The position numbers and the translations under genes were made by a program. A DNA stretch of 64,000 nucleotides from Neoasaia chiangmaiensis (GTDB taxonomy: Bacteria > Pseudomonadota > Alphaproteobacteria > Acetobacterales > Acetobacteraceae), in NCBI RefSeq assembly GCF_002005465.1, contig NZ_CP014691.1, forward strand, positions 2,762,001 to 2,826,000. The letters are read 5' to 3'. This document shows positions 16,381 to 25,444 of the stretch, piece after piece. Below the pieces are notes generated by a model, which was not told where the DNA came from, searched no databases, and saw only the letters and a program-made list of their open reading frames with translations. Position 1 is the stretch's first letter. Each line of letters begins with the position of its first letter.

Positions 16381-17304
16381 ATGACGACGCCCACGACCAG
16401 CAGCATTCCGACGAGCAACGATACAGAGCGTCCCGATCCGCGTTATGCCGATATCGATACATGGCCCACGGCCTCCGTGCTCGATGCGCTGGCAGAAGCA
16501 CAGATGACGGCGGTGGCCGTCGCGCGGGCCGCCGTGCCGGACATCGAGAAGGTCGTGGACGCCGCCCTGCCGCGCCTGCGGGCGGGGGGGCGATTGTTCT
16601 ATGTCGGCGCCGGGACGTCCGGGCGGATCGGCATGCAGGACGGCGTGGAACTGACTCCGACTTTCGGCCTGCCGACGGAACGCCTTGTGCTGTTGCTGGC
16701 GGGCGGCGAGGGTGCCGTGTTCCAGGCGGCCGAAGGGGCTGAGGATCGGGAGGATGCTGCGCGCGACGACATCCTGGCGCATGAGCCCGGTCGGAACGAC
16801 GTGGTGATCGGCGTGGCAGCCAGCGGCGCGACGCCCTATACCTGCGCCGCACTGGCGGCGGCACGGGCGCGGGGCAGCCTGACGGTCGGGGTCAGCGGCA
16901 GTCGGGAGGGTCGCATCCTTCATGAGGCGGAACTGGGTATCCGGCTTCCGACGGGGCCTGAGGTCGTGGCCGGATCGACGCGCCTGAAAGCGGGTACGGC
17001 GCAGAAGGCGGCGCTGAACATGCTTTCCACAACGCTGATGCTGCGGTTGGGCCATGTCTATCGTGGCCAGATGGTCGATATGAAGGTGACAAACGCCAAG
17101 CTCGCCAGACGTGCGGCGCGCATGGTGCGGATGCTCGCGGGCGGGACGGATGCCGAGATCGAGGCGGCTTTGGCGGCGACGGGCGGTAATGTGAAGCGTG
17201 CCGTGCTGGTGCGCTCGGGCTTGAGTCGGGAGGAGGCCGAGGCGGCGCTGACCCTGCATCGCGGTGACTTGCGCGCCGTCCTGTCGTCGTTGAATGAAAG
17301 CTGA
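16381..17304 (+). CDS. murQ: N-acetylmuramic acid 6-phosphate etherase
   Basis: Cleaves the lactyl ether of MurNAc-6-phosphate to GlcNAc-6-phosphate and D-lactate in peptidoglycan recycling. The 307-residue protein has a SIS domain with FYVGAGTSGRIGMQDGVEL near residue 72, IGVAASGATPYTCAAL near 143, GPEVVAGSTRLKAGTAQK near 185 and the MVDMKVTNAKLARRA helix near 230. The C-terminal UBA-like part (GGNVKRAVLVRSGLSREEAEAAL) is standard. ATG 16381 is chosen over TTG 16369. It is directly followed by anmK. Confidence 0.94.
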   Translation: MTTPTTSSIPTSNDTERPDPRYADIDTWPTASVLDALAEAQMTAVAVARAAVPDIEKVVDAALPRLRAGGRLFYVGAGTSGRIGMQDGVELTPTFGLPTERLVLLLAGGEGAVFQAAEGAEDREDAARDDILAHEPGRNDVVIGVAASGATPYTCAALAAARARGSLTVGVSGSREGRILHEAELGIRLPTGPEVVAGSTRLKAGTAQKAALNMLSTTLMLRLGHVYRGQMVDMKVTNAKLARRAARMVRMLAGGTDAEIEAALAATGGNVKRAVLVRSGLSREEAEAALTLHRGDLRAVLSSLNES

Positions 17305-17306
17305 TC

Positions 17307-18425
17307 GTGGGCACCGTCTTCAATGCCATCGGACTGATGAGCGGCACGTCGCTGGATGGTGTCGATGCCGCACTGATCGAAACGGACGGGGAGCGTATCG
17401 GTGCGCGAGCGGGCGCGGTCACGCTGCCCTATTCGCCGGCGCTGCGTGACCGACTGCGCGCGCTGCTGGACAAGGCGGCCGATATCGACCCCCAGGATGG
17501 GGAACTGCTGGCCGTCATTCGTGCCCTGACCCTCCGCCATGCGGAGGCGGTGGCCATCCTGCGCGCCAAATATCCGTATATCCGACCCGATCTGATCGGT
17601 TTCCACGGGCAGACCCTGCGGCACGCGCCAGAACGGCGGCTGACATGGCAGGCTGGTGACGCAACGCTCCTGTCGCGGGAGACCGGTTTGCCGGTGGTGC
17701 ATGATTTTCGGGGATCCGACGTCGCGGCTGGCGGGCAGGGGGCGCCGCTGGTGCCCTTCTATCACGCGGCGCTCCTGTCAGGGCGACCCGGACCTGTGGC
17801 GGTACTCAATATCGGTGGCGTGGCGAATGTGACGTTGATCGATAGCCGGGGCGGCGTGCATGCGTGCGATACCGGGCCGGGCAACGCGTTGCTTGACGAC
17901 TGGGCGTTCAGGCACACGGGCATTGCCTGCGACCATGATGGAGCGCTGGCGCGTGCGGGAGAGGTGCGCCTCGACATTGTCGAGGCGTTGCTCGACGATC
18001 CTTTTTTCGGATTGCCCGCGCCCAAGTCGCTCGACCGGCTGGCCTTTCACCGCGCCATGCGGGCTGTGGCCGATCTCTCCGCACAGGACGGCGCGGCGAC
18101 GCTGGCAGCGTTCACGGTGGAGGCGGTTGCCCGCACGGCGCTGCCGGAGGCGCCGCTGGCGTGGTATATCTGCGGTGGTGGCCGACACAATCCTGTCCTG
18201 ATGCAGGGGCTTGCGGCACGGTTGGGCGTGCCGGTGGAAAAGGTCGAGGTGCTGGGCTGGAATGGCGATGCGCTGGAGGCCGAGTGTTTCGGTTTTCTCG
18301 CCGCCCGCTCGGTTCGCGGCCTGCCGATTTCCGCCCCGGGCACGACGGGGGTGCCAACGCCGATGACCGGTGGCCGGCTGACATGTACCGGGATCGTGCC
18401 GCCGGGCTGGTTGACGGCTGGCTGA
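17307..18425 (+). CDS. anmK: Anhydro-N-acetylmuramic acid kinase
   Basis: Hydrolyses and phosphorylates 1,6-anhydro-MurNAc, supplying the MurQ substrate. The 372 residues start at GTG 17307, 2 bases after the murQ stop. Motifs are AIGLMSGTSLDGVDAALIETDG at the N-terminus, GFHGQTLRHAPE near 98, VHDFRGSDVAAGGQGAPLVPFYHAAL near 131, and NIGGVANVTLIDSRGG near 170, with CDTGPGNALLDDW at the active site. The tail ICGGGRHNPVLMQGLAARL near 280 matches the family. The murQ-anmK pair shows the cell recycles wall muropeptides to GlcNAc-6-phosphate. Confidence 0.95.
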   Translation: MGTVFNAIGLMSGTSLDGVDAALIETDGERIGARAGAVTLPYSPALRDRLRALLDKAADIDPQDGELLAVIRALTLRHAEAVAILRAKYPYIRPDLIGFHGQTLRHAPERRLTWQAGDATLLSRETGLPVVHDFRGSDVAAGGQGAPLVPFYHAALLSGRPGPVAVLNIGGVANVTLIDSRGGVHACDTGPGNALLDDWAFRHTGIACDHDGALARAGEVRLDIVEALLDDPFFGLPAPKSLDRLAFHRAMRAVADLSAQDGAATLAAFTVEAVARTALPEAPLAWYICGGGRHNPVLMQGLAARLGVPVEKVEVLGWNGDALEAECFGFLAARSVRGLPISAPGTTGVPTPMTGGRLTCTGIVPPGWLTAG

Positions 18426-18430
18426 AAAAG

Positions 18431-19636
18431 CTACGCGTTGACCATGGCTGTTGGCGGCACGATCAGGATGGGCAGATCGGCGCCAGGAAGGGCGTGCTGA
18501 AGCAGATCATCGAAGTGTTCCCGCTCTCTCGGAGCGATGAGCGCCAGCAGATCGGCATTCCGCGCGCTGGCCATCGCCAGTAACTGGGAGACGAGATGGG
18601 AATGGCGCCGATCGGCCGGTTGCACGATCGGCGTTATGTTCGCGTCGTCGATTTCGAAGGAATGCTGTCCGATATGCAGTGCGAAGACCGGCGCGCCTTG
18701 CGGGCGTAGGGAAGCCGAAGCATTCAGCAGGTTGGCGAGATCGGCGTTCGTTCTGACGGCGATGGCCGTGTGCTCGCCCAGCGTTTTGCCGATCTGTGCC
18801 GGGAGCAGCAGGATGGGGCGCCCGGCGTGGTGCAGGGCGACGCGGAGTCGATCCTGCGCGGCGCTTTGTTGCAGGTCGGCATGTTCGAAAATCGCCAGAC
18901 CCGAAATGCGTGCGTGTTCGCGAACGGCGGCGATACCATCGCCCCGCACATCGAGCCAGATCGCCGGGTGGCCTTCGCGGCGGACGCTGCCGATCCAGTC
19001 GTTGAGGGTCTGAGCCATCGGGCCGTGCCATGCGCTGCGCGTGGCGAGCAGGGCGGCGCGTCGGCGCGGCGAGAACATCAGGTCGTAGGGTTCGACGTCG
19101 TTCAGGACGGGGCCGTCGATGGCCAGCACCTTGATGGGGCCGCCGCGACGTTCCATCACGTGGCGCGCCAGTTCGAGCGTCGCAGGGGCCTTGTCCGGAT
19201 CGTGCAGGGCGAGGAGCGTCGTGTCCGGCCTGTCGAGAGCAGCGAGACGGGAGCCGCGGATGGTCGTGGCGGCGGTATAGCCCGCCGTCGTGCTCAGCAG
19301 GCAGATTGCTACTGACAGTCCGATGTTCAGCAGGGCTGACAGGGGCCGGCCGTCACGAATGAGATCGACGGTCTGCTGGCTGAAGGAAGAGAATGTGGTG
19401 AAGCCGCCGCAGACACCGACGAGGATGAACGCGCGCAGTTCGGGCGAGGCGGCGAAGCGACTGTCGGCGGCGGTCAGCATCGCGACGTAACCGATCACGA
19501 AAGAGCCGACGACATTGATGATGATCGTCGGCCAGGGCAGGGCGGTGCCTGTCAGCGATGGCAGGGTTGAGGAGAGAAACGCACGAAACACGGTGCCGAT
19601 GGCGCCGCCGATGGCGACGATGAGATAGGTGCGCAA
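18431..19636 (-). CDS. crcB: CrcB fluoride channel fused to a universal-stress-like domain
   Basis: 401 residues. Residues 1-125 are a complete CrcB/Fluc fluoride channel: four hydrophobic helices with AIGGAIGTVFRAFLS at 8, INVVGSFVIGY at 40 and GGFTTFSSFSQQTVDL at 77. Residues about 138-401 are soluble and look like tandem UspA-type domains (TTLLALHDPDKAPATLELARHV; GRPILLLPAQIG; LLALIAPREREHFDDLL; LPILIVPP). Ordinary CrcB has about 125 residues. The TTG at 19636 is chosen for a CrcB-like N-terminus and the GGGGA upstream; no ATG fits. There is no stop or frame break between domains. It is divergent from the glutathione transferase gene. No fluoride riboswitch seen. Confidence 0.82.
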   Translation of the reverse strand: MRTYLIVAIGGAIGTVFRAFLSSTLPSLTGTALPWPTIIINVVGSFVIGYVAMLTAADSRFAASPELRAFILVGVCGGFTTFSSFSQQTVDLIRDGRPLSALLNIGLSVAICLLSTTAGYTAATTIRGSRLAALDRPDTTLLALHDPDKAPATLELARHVMERRGGPIKVLAIDGPVLNDVEPYDLMFSPRRRAALLATRSAWHGPMAQTLNDWIGSVRREGHPAIWLDVRGDGIAAVREHARISGLAIFEHADLQQSAAQDRLRVALHHAGRPILLLPAQIGKTLGEHTAIAVRTNADLANLLNASASLRPQGAPVFALHIGQHSFEIDDANITPIVQPADRRHSHLVSQLLAMASARNADLLALIAPREREHFDDLLQHALPGADLPILIVPPTAMVNA

Positions 19637-19717
19637 GGATCGTCCCCATTGGTGGTTGAACAGCGCAGGGCATTCGATAATCGTTCGACGGATACCGAAT
19701 GAACGGAGAGACAGGAT

Positions 19718-20353
19718 ATGATCGACCTCCATTACTGGCCAACCCCGAATGGGCACAAAATCACACTGTTTCTGGAAGAGGCGGGGCTGCCTTACACGAT
19801 CCATCCCGTGAACATTGGCGCGGGTAATCAGTTCAAGCCGGCGTTCCTGGCAATTTCACCCAATAACAAAATGCCGGCCATCGTCGATCATGCGCCGGCC
19901 GATGGCGGTGCGCCGCTGAGCGTTTTCGAATCCGGCGCCATTCTGGTCTATCTCGCCGACAAGACGGGGCAATTTTTTTCGAAGGAACTGCGCCAGCGGA
20001 CCGTTATTTCGGAGTGGCTGTTCTGGCAGATGGGCGGTCTGGGTCCGATGCTCGGGCAGAACCATCACTTCGCGCTCTATGCGCCGGAGAAAATCCCCTA
20101 TGCGATCGACCGGTATCGCAAGGAGACGCATCGTCTTTACGGTGTGCTGGAAAAACGCCTGACGGATCACGCGTTTCTGGGCGGGGCGGATTACAGCATT
20201 GCGGACATGGCGTCCTACCCCTGGACGTTGAACTGGAAGAACCAGGGGATCGACCTGAACGACTTTCCGAATCTCGCGCGTTGGCAGGAAGCCATCGGGG
20301 CGCGGCCGGCAACGGCACGCGCCCTGGCGAAAGCCGAGACGATCAGGAAATGA
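19718..20353 (+). CDS. Glutathione S-transferase, YfcG/YghU (Nu) type
   Basis: 211-residue thioredoxin-fold plus helical GST. The N-terminus IDLHYWPTPNGHKITLFLEEAGLPY, then ISPNNKMPAIVDHAPADGGAPLSVFESGAILVYLADKTG and WQMGGLGPMLGQNHHF, match the YfcG/YghU group, which in E. coli shows disulfide-bond reductase activity using two glutathiones. A GGAGAGACAGG ribosome-binding region precedes the ATG. It is convergent with the SDR gene 6 bases away. Confidence 0.9.
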   Translation: MIDLHYWPTPNGHKITLFLEEAGLPYTIHPVNIGAGNQFKPAFLAISPNNKMPAIVDHAPADGGAPLSVFESGAILVYLADKTGQFFSKELRQRTVISEWLFWQMGGLGPMLGQNHHFALYAPEKIPYAIDRYRKETHRLYGVLEKRLTDHAFLGGADYSIADMASYPWTLNWKNQGIDLNDFPNLARWQEAIGARPATARALAKAETIRK

Positions 20354-20359
20354 CGGCGT

Positions 20360-21133
20360 TCACCAGACGGTGAAGCCCGCATCGACGTTCACGATGGCGC
20401 CGGTCATCAGGCTGGCGGCGTCGGACGCAAGGAAATGCACGACGGACGCGACTTCGTCCGGTTGGCCGACGCGGTTCATCGGTGTGCCGGCGAGCCAGGC
20501 GTCATAGAGTTCCGGTTTTTCCATGCCGAAGCGTGTGAGTGTTGTATCGATATAGGTCGGTGCAACGGCGTTGGCGCGGATACCCTGGGTTGCCCACTCC
20601 GCGGCCAGCGAACGGATATACTGGTGCACGCCTGCCTTGGAGGCGTTGTAGGCCGCCTGTTGTTGCGGGCGGTTGACGATCAGGCCGGACATCGACCCGA
20701 TGGCGACGATGGCGCCGCGTTTCTGTTTGAGCATGATACGGCCGACCGCCTGGCAACTGCGGAACATGCCGTTCAGGTTGACGTCGATCTGCTTGAGCCA
20801 TTGCTTTTCGGTCATGTCCTCGGCCTTGACCTCGGAAATGCACATACCGGCGCTACAGACCAGGATATCGATGCGACCCAGTTTTTCCGCCACGCTGGCC
20901 ACGGCCGTCTCGACGCTGTCCGTGGAGGTGACGTCCATCGCCACGCCGGAAGCGGCGTAGCCCAGGCCTTTCAGTTCCTCGGCCGATGAATTGGCCAGAT
21001 CGCCGTCCAGATCGGCGATGACGACATGCGCACCGGCCTCCGCCAGCGCGGTCGCGCAGGAGAGGCCGATATTCTGCGCGCCGCCGGTGATGATCGCGAC
21101 ACGGCCGTTAAGCCGGAGTTTTTCCATATACAT
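20360..21133 (-). CDS. SDR-family polyol dehydrogenase
   Basis: 257-residue NAD(P)-dependent short-chain dehydrogenase. The Rossmann motif GGAQNIG near residue 18, ILVCSAGM near 88, and the catalytic set Ser (GSMSG near 142), Tyr and Lys (AAYNASKAG near 159) are intact; the GxxxGxG glycine pattern is slightly altered. A C-terminal MTGAIVNVDAGFTVW completes the fold. It is the last gene of the kinase/ABC operon, 17 bases after the ATPase gene. The likely reaction is oxidation of an imported pentitol to a ketopentose for the FGGY kinase; D-arabitol or ribitol to D-ribulose would fit. The exact polyol is unknown. Confidence 0.85.
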   Translation of the reverse strand: MYMEKLRLNGRVAIITGGAQNIGLSCATALAEAGAHVVIADLDGDLANSSAEELKGLGYAASGVAMDVTSTDSVETAVASVAEKLGRIDILVCSAGMCISEVKAEDMTEKQWLKQIDVNLNGMFRSCQAVGRIMLKQKRGAIVAIGSMSGLIVNRPQQQAAYNASKAGVHQYIRSLAAEWATQGIRANAVAPTYIDTTLTRFGMEKPELYDAWLAGTPMNRVGQPDEVASVVHFLASDAASLMTGAIVNVDAGFTVW

Positions 21134-21150
21134 GGTTCGGTATCCTGAGA

Positions 21151-22251
21151 TTAGGCTGCCAGGCGATGGCGCTGATGTTTGTCGAGTGCCAGACCGTCGG
21201 CGTCGAAGATGTGGCAATGCTCGGGGGGGAAGGCGAAGCCGATCGGGGCATCCAGTGCGCCGCCATGGGCGCCGTCGGTCTGGATGACCAGAAGCTGATC
21301 GTCCGGCAGCCGCACGTGCAGCTGTGTCAGCGCGCCAAGACGTTCCACCAGTTCGATGGTGCCCTGGCCCTCGGCCTGATCCAGAAGGATGTGTTCTGGA
21401 CGGATGCCGAGCGTGACTGCGCCGCCAGCCATGTTGGAGGCGGCCATCACGGGAACATGGAGAGACTGCCCGGTCGCGAGCTGAACCTGCACGCCGCTTT
21501 CATCAGCATTGGTGACGGTTGCGGGAAGAAAATTCATCGGTGGGGAGCCGATGAAGCGCGCAACGAAGAGATTGCGCGGATGGTGATAGAGTTCGAGCGG
21601 TGAGCCGACCTGCTCCACCACACCTTTCTGAAGGACCACGATCTTGTCGGCCATGGTCATGGCTTCGATCTGGTCATGCGTCACATAGATCGTCGTCGCG
21701 TTGAGGCGCCGATGGAGTGTTGCGAGCTCGACGCGCATCTGTCCGCGGAGGGCGGCGTCGAGATTCGACAGCGGCTCGTCGAACAGGAACACCTTGGGAT
21801 TGCGCACGATGGCACGACCGATGGCGACACGCTGGCGCTGACCGCCGGAAAGCTGGCCGGGCTTGTGTTTCAGGTAGGGTTCGAGCTGAAGGACACGTGC
21901 GACATCCGTGATCTTCTGGCGGCGCTCGGCTTCCGGCATCTTTGCCAGTTTCAGGCCGAATTCCATGTTCTGATAGACGTTCATATGCGGATAGAGCGCA
22001 TAGGACTGGAACACCATCGCCAGCCCGCGCTTTGCGGGTTCGACTTCGTTCACGCGGCGGCCGTCGATCAGCAGGTCGCCGCTACTGATGTCTTCCAGTC
22101 CGGCGATCATGCGGAGCAGGGTCGATTTGCCGCAGCCGGACGGCCCGACGAACACGACGAACTCCTTGTCCTCGATCGAGAGCGAAACGCCCTTGATGAT
22201 TTCCTCGGTCAGGTAGGTCTTGCGGATGTCTTTGAGTTCGACGGTGGCCAT
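21151..22251 (-). CDS. ABC transporter ATPase, UgpC/SmoK/MalK type
   Basis: 366-residue nucleotide-binding subunit of a polyol/sugar importer. Walker A GPSGCGKST near residue 37, Q-loop FQSYALYPHMNVYQN near 81, signature LSGGQRQRVAIGRA near 134, Walker B VFLFDEPLSNLDA near 154, and H-loop YVTHDQIEAMTMADK. The C-terminal OB-type regulatory domain (LGIRPEHI near 288) is typical of the MalK/UgpC branch. ATG 22251 is used; GTG 22254 is possible. The gene lies between the permease genes and the SDR gene. Confidence 0.94.
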   Translation of the reverse strand: MATVELKDIRKTYLTEEIIKGVSLSIEDKEFVVFVGPSGCGKSTLLRMIAGLEDISSGDLLIDGRRVNEVEPAKRGLAMVFQSYALYPHMNVYQNMEFGLKLAKMPEAERRQKITDVARVLQLEPYLKHKPGQLSGGQRQRVAIGRAIVRNPKVFLFDEPLSNLDAALRGQMRVELATLHRRLNATTIYVTHDQIEAMTMADKIVVLQKGVVEQVGSPLELYHHPRNLFVARFIGSPPMNFLPATVTNADESGVQVQLATGQSLHVPVMAASNMAGGAVTLGIRPEHILLDQAEGQGTIELVERLGALTQLHVRLPDDQLLVIQTDGAHGGALDAPIGFAFPPEHCHIFDADGLALDKHQRHRLAA

Positions 22252-22288
22252 CACACATACTCGCGGGATTGAGTGGGAAAGGTGCGGA

Positions 22289-23116
22289 TCATTTCACCGC
22301 ACCGAAGGTCAGACCGCGCACCAGCTGCTTCTGGCTGAGCCAGCCGAACACCAGGATCGGTGCCACGGCGAGGGTGGAGGCGGCGGAGAGCTTGCCGAAG
22401 AACAGGCCTTCCGGCGATGAGAAGGAGGCGATGAAGGCAGCCAAGGGCGCCGCGTTGGACGATGTCAGGTTCAGCGACCAGAAAGCCTCGTTCCAGCAGA
22501 GGATCAGCGACAGCAGTCCGGTGGACGCGATGCCGGGCAGTGCCAGCGGCAGCAGCACGACCGTGATCTCCTGCCAGCGATTGGCACCATCCATGCGCCC
22601 GGCTTCGAGGATCGGCACCGGCACTTCACGGAAGAAGGTGTAGAGCATCCAGACGACGATCGGCAGATTCGTGAGCATGTCCACGATGGCCAGGCCGGTC
22701 AGGGTATCGAGCAGATGCGTGTTGCGTGCGATCAGGTAGATGGGCACCAGCACGCCGACCGGCGGCAGCATGCGTGTGGAGAGCATCCAGAGCAGCGTGC
22801 CGCGCGTCCGCTTGTTGGGCAGGAACGCCATGGCGTAGGCCGCTGGAATGGAGAGTGTGAGTGCGACGGCCGTAGCGCCGACGGAGATGGCGACGGTATT
22901 GAATGTGAAGTGCCAGTAGTTGGCGCGTTCGAAGACCTCGCGATAGCTGTCGAGCGTGGGGCGGAAGATCAGGTGTGGCGGCGTGGAGATCGCCTCGACC
23001 TCGGTCTTGAAGCCGGTGATGAACATCCAGAAGATCGGGAAGAAGATCCAGATGGCGACCAGCCACCCCAGGGCACCGATGGCCAGACCATGCGAACGGC
23101 TGCGTTTGATGGCCAT
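22289..23116 (-). CDS. ABC sugar/polyol permease, MalG type
   Basis: 275-residue inner-membrane permease with about six membrane segments and the EAA loop (EAGRMDGANRWQEITVVLLPLALPGI near residue 168) that docks on the ATPase. The N-terminal helix (LAIGALGWLVAIWIFFPIFWMFITGFK) is characteristic of the MalG/SmoG branch. It starts 2 bases after the stop of the partner permease gene. Confidence 0.93.
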   Translation of the reverse strand: MAIKRSRSHGLAIGALGWLVAIWIFFPIFWMFITGFKTEVEAISTPPHLIFRPTLDSYREVFERANYWHFTFNTVAISVGATAVALTLSIPAAYAMAFLPNKRTRGTLLWMLSTRMLPPVGVLVPIYLIARNTHLLDTLTGLAIVDMLTNLPIVVWMLYTFFREVPVPILEAGRMDGANRWQEITVVLLPLALPGIASTGLLSLILCWNEAFWSLNLTSSNAAPLAAFIASFSSPEGLFFGKLSAASTLAVAPILVFGWLSQKQLVRGLTFGAVK

Positions 23117-23118
23117 GG

Positions 23119-24027
23119 TCAGACCTCCAGATTGCGGGCGACGGCCCGGACGAGGAAAGCGGCGACGATATTGGCGATGATGATGGCGATGACGCCACCG
23201 GCTGATGCGCCGCCCACATCGAACTGCAGCAGGGCGCGGGAATAGATGAGGAAGGCGAGATTGGTGGAGGCAACGCCAGGGCCGCCGGCCGTCGTGACGG
23301 AGATTTCCGCGAAGATCGTCAGGAGATAGATCGTCTCGATCATCACCACGACGGTGATCGCGCGGCTGAGATGCGGCAGGATGATGTAGCGGAAACGCGC
23401 GATCGGGCCTGCGCCGTCCATACGGGCGGCTTCCTTCTGTTCACTGTCCAGGGACTGGACGGCGGTCAGCAGGATCAGGATGGCGAAAGGCAGCCATTCC
23501 CATGCGACGATCATCATGACAGTCGCCATGGGGAAACGTTGCAGCCAGTCGATCGGCGTCAGGCCTACGGCGCGCATCATCCAGGAATAAACGCCGTAGA
23601 TCGGGTGCAGCATCAGGTTCTTCCACACAAGGGCGGAAACCGTCGGCATGACGAAGAACGGCGAAATGGCCAGCACGCGCGCAATGCCGCGCCCGATGAA
23701 TTCCTGATCGTAGAGGACGGCCAGCAAGGTGCCGCCGCCCACGCTGACGACCAGCACGCCGCCAACCAGGATCGCCGTGTTGAGCAGCGAACGGAGGAAG
23801 TCCGGGTCGGTCAGCAGATACCAGTAATTGTTGACGCCAGCGAAGCCGTGAAGCGTCGGATCGACCAGATTGTAGTTGCGAAACGAATACCACAGGGTCA
23901 GCACCAGGGGTACGATCGACCATACGAGAAGGATCGTCACCGCCGGGGCCAGAAGCGCGAAACCCGCGCTTCTGGCTTTCTTCGGCGTGGCGTGCGCCGC
24001 GGGGGGCGCGTTCATCACGGCTTCCAT
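23119..24027 (-). CDS. ABC sugar/polyol permease, MalF type
   Basis: 302-residue inner-membrane permease partner. Six membrane segments, with the first at about residues 22-46, and an EAA loop (KEAARMDGAGPIARFRYIILPHLSRAI near 197). It follows the binding-protein gene by 9 bases and precedes the MalG-type permease by 2, so the importer genes are one tight operon. Confidence 0.93.
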   Translation of the reverse strand: MEAVMNAPPAAHATPKKARSAGFALLAPAVTILLVWSIVPLVLTLWYSFRNYNLVDPTLHGFAGVNNYWYLLTDPDFLRSLLNTAILVGGVLVVSVGGGTLLAVLYDQEFIGRGIARVLAISPFFVMPTVSALVWKNLMLHPIYGVYSWMMRAVGLTPIDWLQRFPMATVMMIVAWEWLPFAILILLTAVQSLDSEQKEAARMDGAGPIARFRYIILPHLSRAITVVVMIETIYLLTIFAEISVTTAGGPGVASTNLAFLIYSRALLQFDVGGASAGGVIAIIIANIVAAFLVRAVARNLEV

Positions 24028-24036
24028 GAGCGATCC

Positions 24037-25362
24037 TCAGTGCGTGTAGCCGGACTGGCGCATGGTGCGCGTCGTCGAGCTTTGTGCTGCGGCAAGGGCC
24101 TGATCGACCTGCATCTGGCCGGAGAGCGCCGCCGCGATGGTTTGGCCTACCTGCGTGCCGATGGCCTGGAACTGCGGAATGCCGACGAACTGCGCGCCGC
24201 CATAGGGGCGGGGCTGGGCAGTCTGTCCATTCGGATCCGCCGTATTGATGGCGTTCAGCACGAAGCTGGCGAAGGGTGCCGCCTTCTTGTAATCGGCATT
24301 GTCATAGGTTGACTGGCGCGTGCCGGCCGGCACGGCGACCCAGCCTTTTTGTTTGGCAACCAGCTGGACGTATTCCTTCGACGTTGCCCATGTGATGAAG
24401 GTCTGTGCGTCCTGCGTGTGCTTGGAACTGGCCGGGATGGCGAGGTTCCAGCTCCAGAGCCACGTCGGTCCCTTGCCGAAACTGCCCTTCGGCACCGGTG
24501 CGAAGCCGACCTTGCTCGCGACCTGCGACTGCTTCGGATCGAACAGCATGCCGCCGGCAACGGTGGAATCGATCCACATGCCGCAATGGCCGCTGGCGAA
24601 CAGCGCGAGGTTTTCGTTGAAGCCGTTGGACGTGGCGCCCGGAGGCCCATCGGCGTTCAGGATCGAGACATACCAGTTGATGGCGGATTTCCACGCGGCG
24701 CTATCCAGCATCGGCTTCCACCCCATGCCGAACCACTGCCCGCCGAAGGTATTCACCAGCGACGTGACATAGGCCATATTCTCGCCCCAGCCCGGCTTGC
24801 CGCGCAGACACATGCCATAGACCTGGTTCGACTTGTCCGTGATCTTGTCGGCATACTGGCGGATCTGTTCGTAGGTCGGGGCCTCGGGCATGGTGATGCC
24901 CGCTTTCTTGAACAGGTCCGTGCGGTAATAGGTCATGACGCTTTCGGCGTAGAACGGCAGGGCATAAATCCTGTCGTTCACGGTCAGCCCGGCGCGCACG
25001 GCGGGCAGGATGTCGTTGACATCGTAGTCCGCGGCGGGCTGAACCTCGGCCAGCCATTTCTGCTTGGCCCAGATCGGCACTTCGTAGTTGCCGATCGTCA
25101 TGATGTCGAACTGGCCGGCGCCGGTGGCGATGTCCGTGGTGACACGCTGCCGAAGCACGTTCTCCTCCAGCGTCACCCAGTTGAGGTGGATGCCGGGGTG
25201 GGCCTTCTCGAACTCACCCGAGAGCTGGCGCATGATGATCATGTCGCCATTATTGACGGTGGCGATGGTCAGGGTGCTGTCGGCATGGGCAGCGGACAGA
25301 CATGTTCCCGTTGCGAGAACGGCGAGAGCAGTGGTCCGACAGAACGATGTAAAACGGGACAT
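24037..25362 (-). CDS. ABC sugar/polyol substrate-binding protein
   Basis: 441-residue periplasmic solute-binding protein (family 1, SmoE/MalE-like). The start at 25362 gives a signal peptide (RFTSFCRTTALAVLATGT, cleavage after SAAHA). The mature part has the type I lobes: LTIATVNNGDMIIMRQLSGEFEKAHPGI, AGQFDIMTIGNYEVPIWAKQKW, ALPFYAESVMTYYRTDLFKKAG, and WLWSWNLAIPASSKHTQDA. The aromatic-rich segments fit a sugar or sugar-alcohol ligand. Longer in-frame starts exist but would abolish the signal peptide. It lies 82 bases after the FGGY kinase gene. Confidence 0.92.
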   Translation of the reverse strand: MSRFTSFCRTTALAVLATGTCLSAAHADSTLTIATVNNGDMIIMRQLSGEFEKAHPGIHLNWVTLEENVLRQRVTTDIATGAGQFDIMTIGNYEVPIWAKQKWLAEVQPAADYDVNDILPAVRAGLTVNDRIYALPFYAESVMTYYRTDLFKKAGITMPEAPTYEQIRQYADKITDKSNQVYGMCLRGKPGWGENMAYVTSLVNTFGGQWFGMGWKPMLDSAAWKSAINWYVSILNADGPPGATSNGFNENLALFASGHCGMWIDSTVAGGMLFDPKQSQVASKVGFAPVPKGSFGKGPTWLWSWNLAIPASSKHTQDAQTFITWATSKEYVQLVAKQKGWVAVPAGTRQSTYDNADYKKAAPFASFVLNAINTADPNGQTAQPRPYGGAQFVGIPQFQAIGTQVGQTIAAALSGQMQVDQALAAAQSSTTRTMRQSGYTH

Positions 25363-25444
25363 CGAAACGGAAACCTTGTCCAGAGGGCCCGAAAGGGGAT
25401 GACGCGGGCCGTTGTCATTAACGAAAAGCGAAATCAGAACCGGA

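Noticed and set aside
19637-19717. Fluoride riboswitch before the crcB fusion gene
   Set aside because: Only 81 bases separate the gene from the divergent GST gene, and no pseudoknot-type pattern was found by eye. A covariance-model search would settle it.
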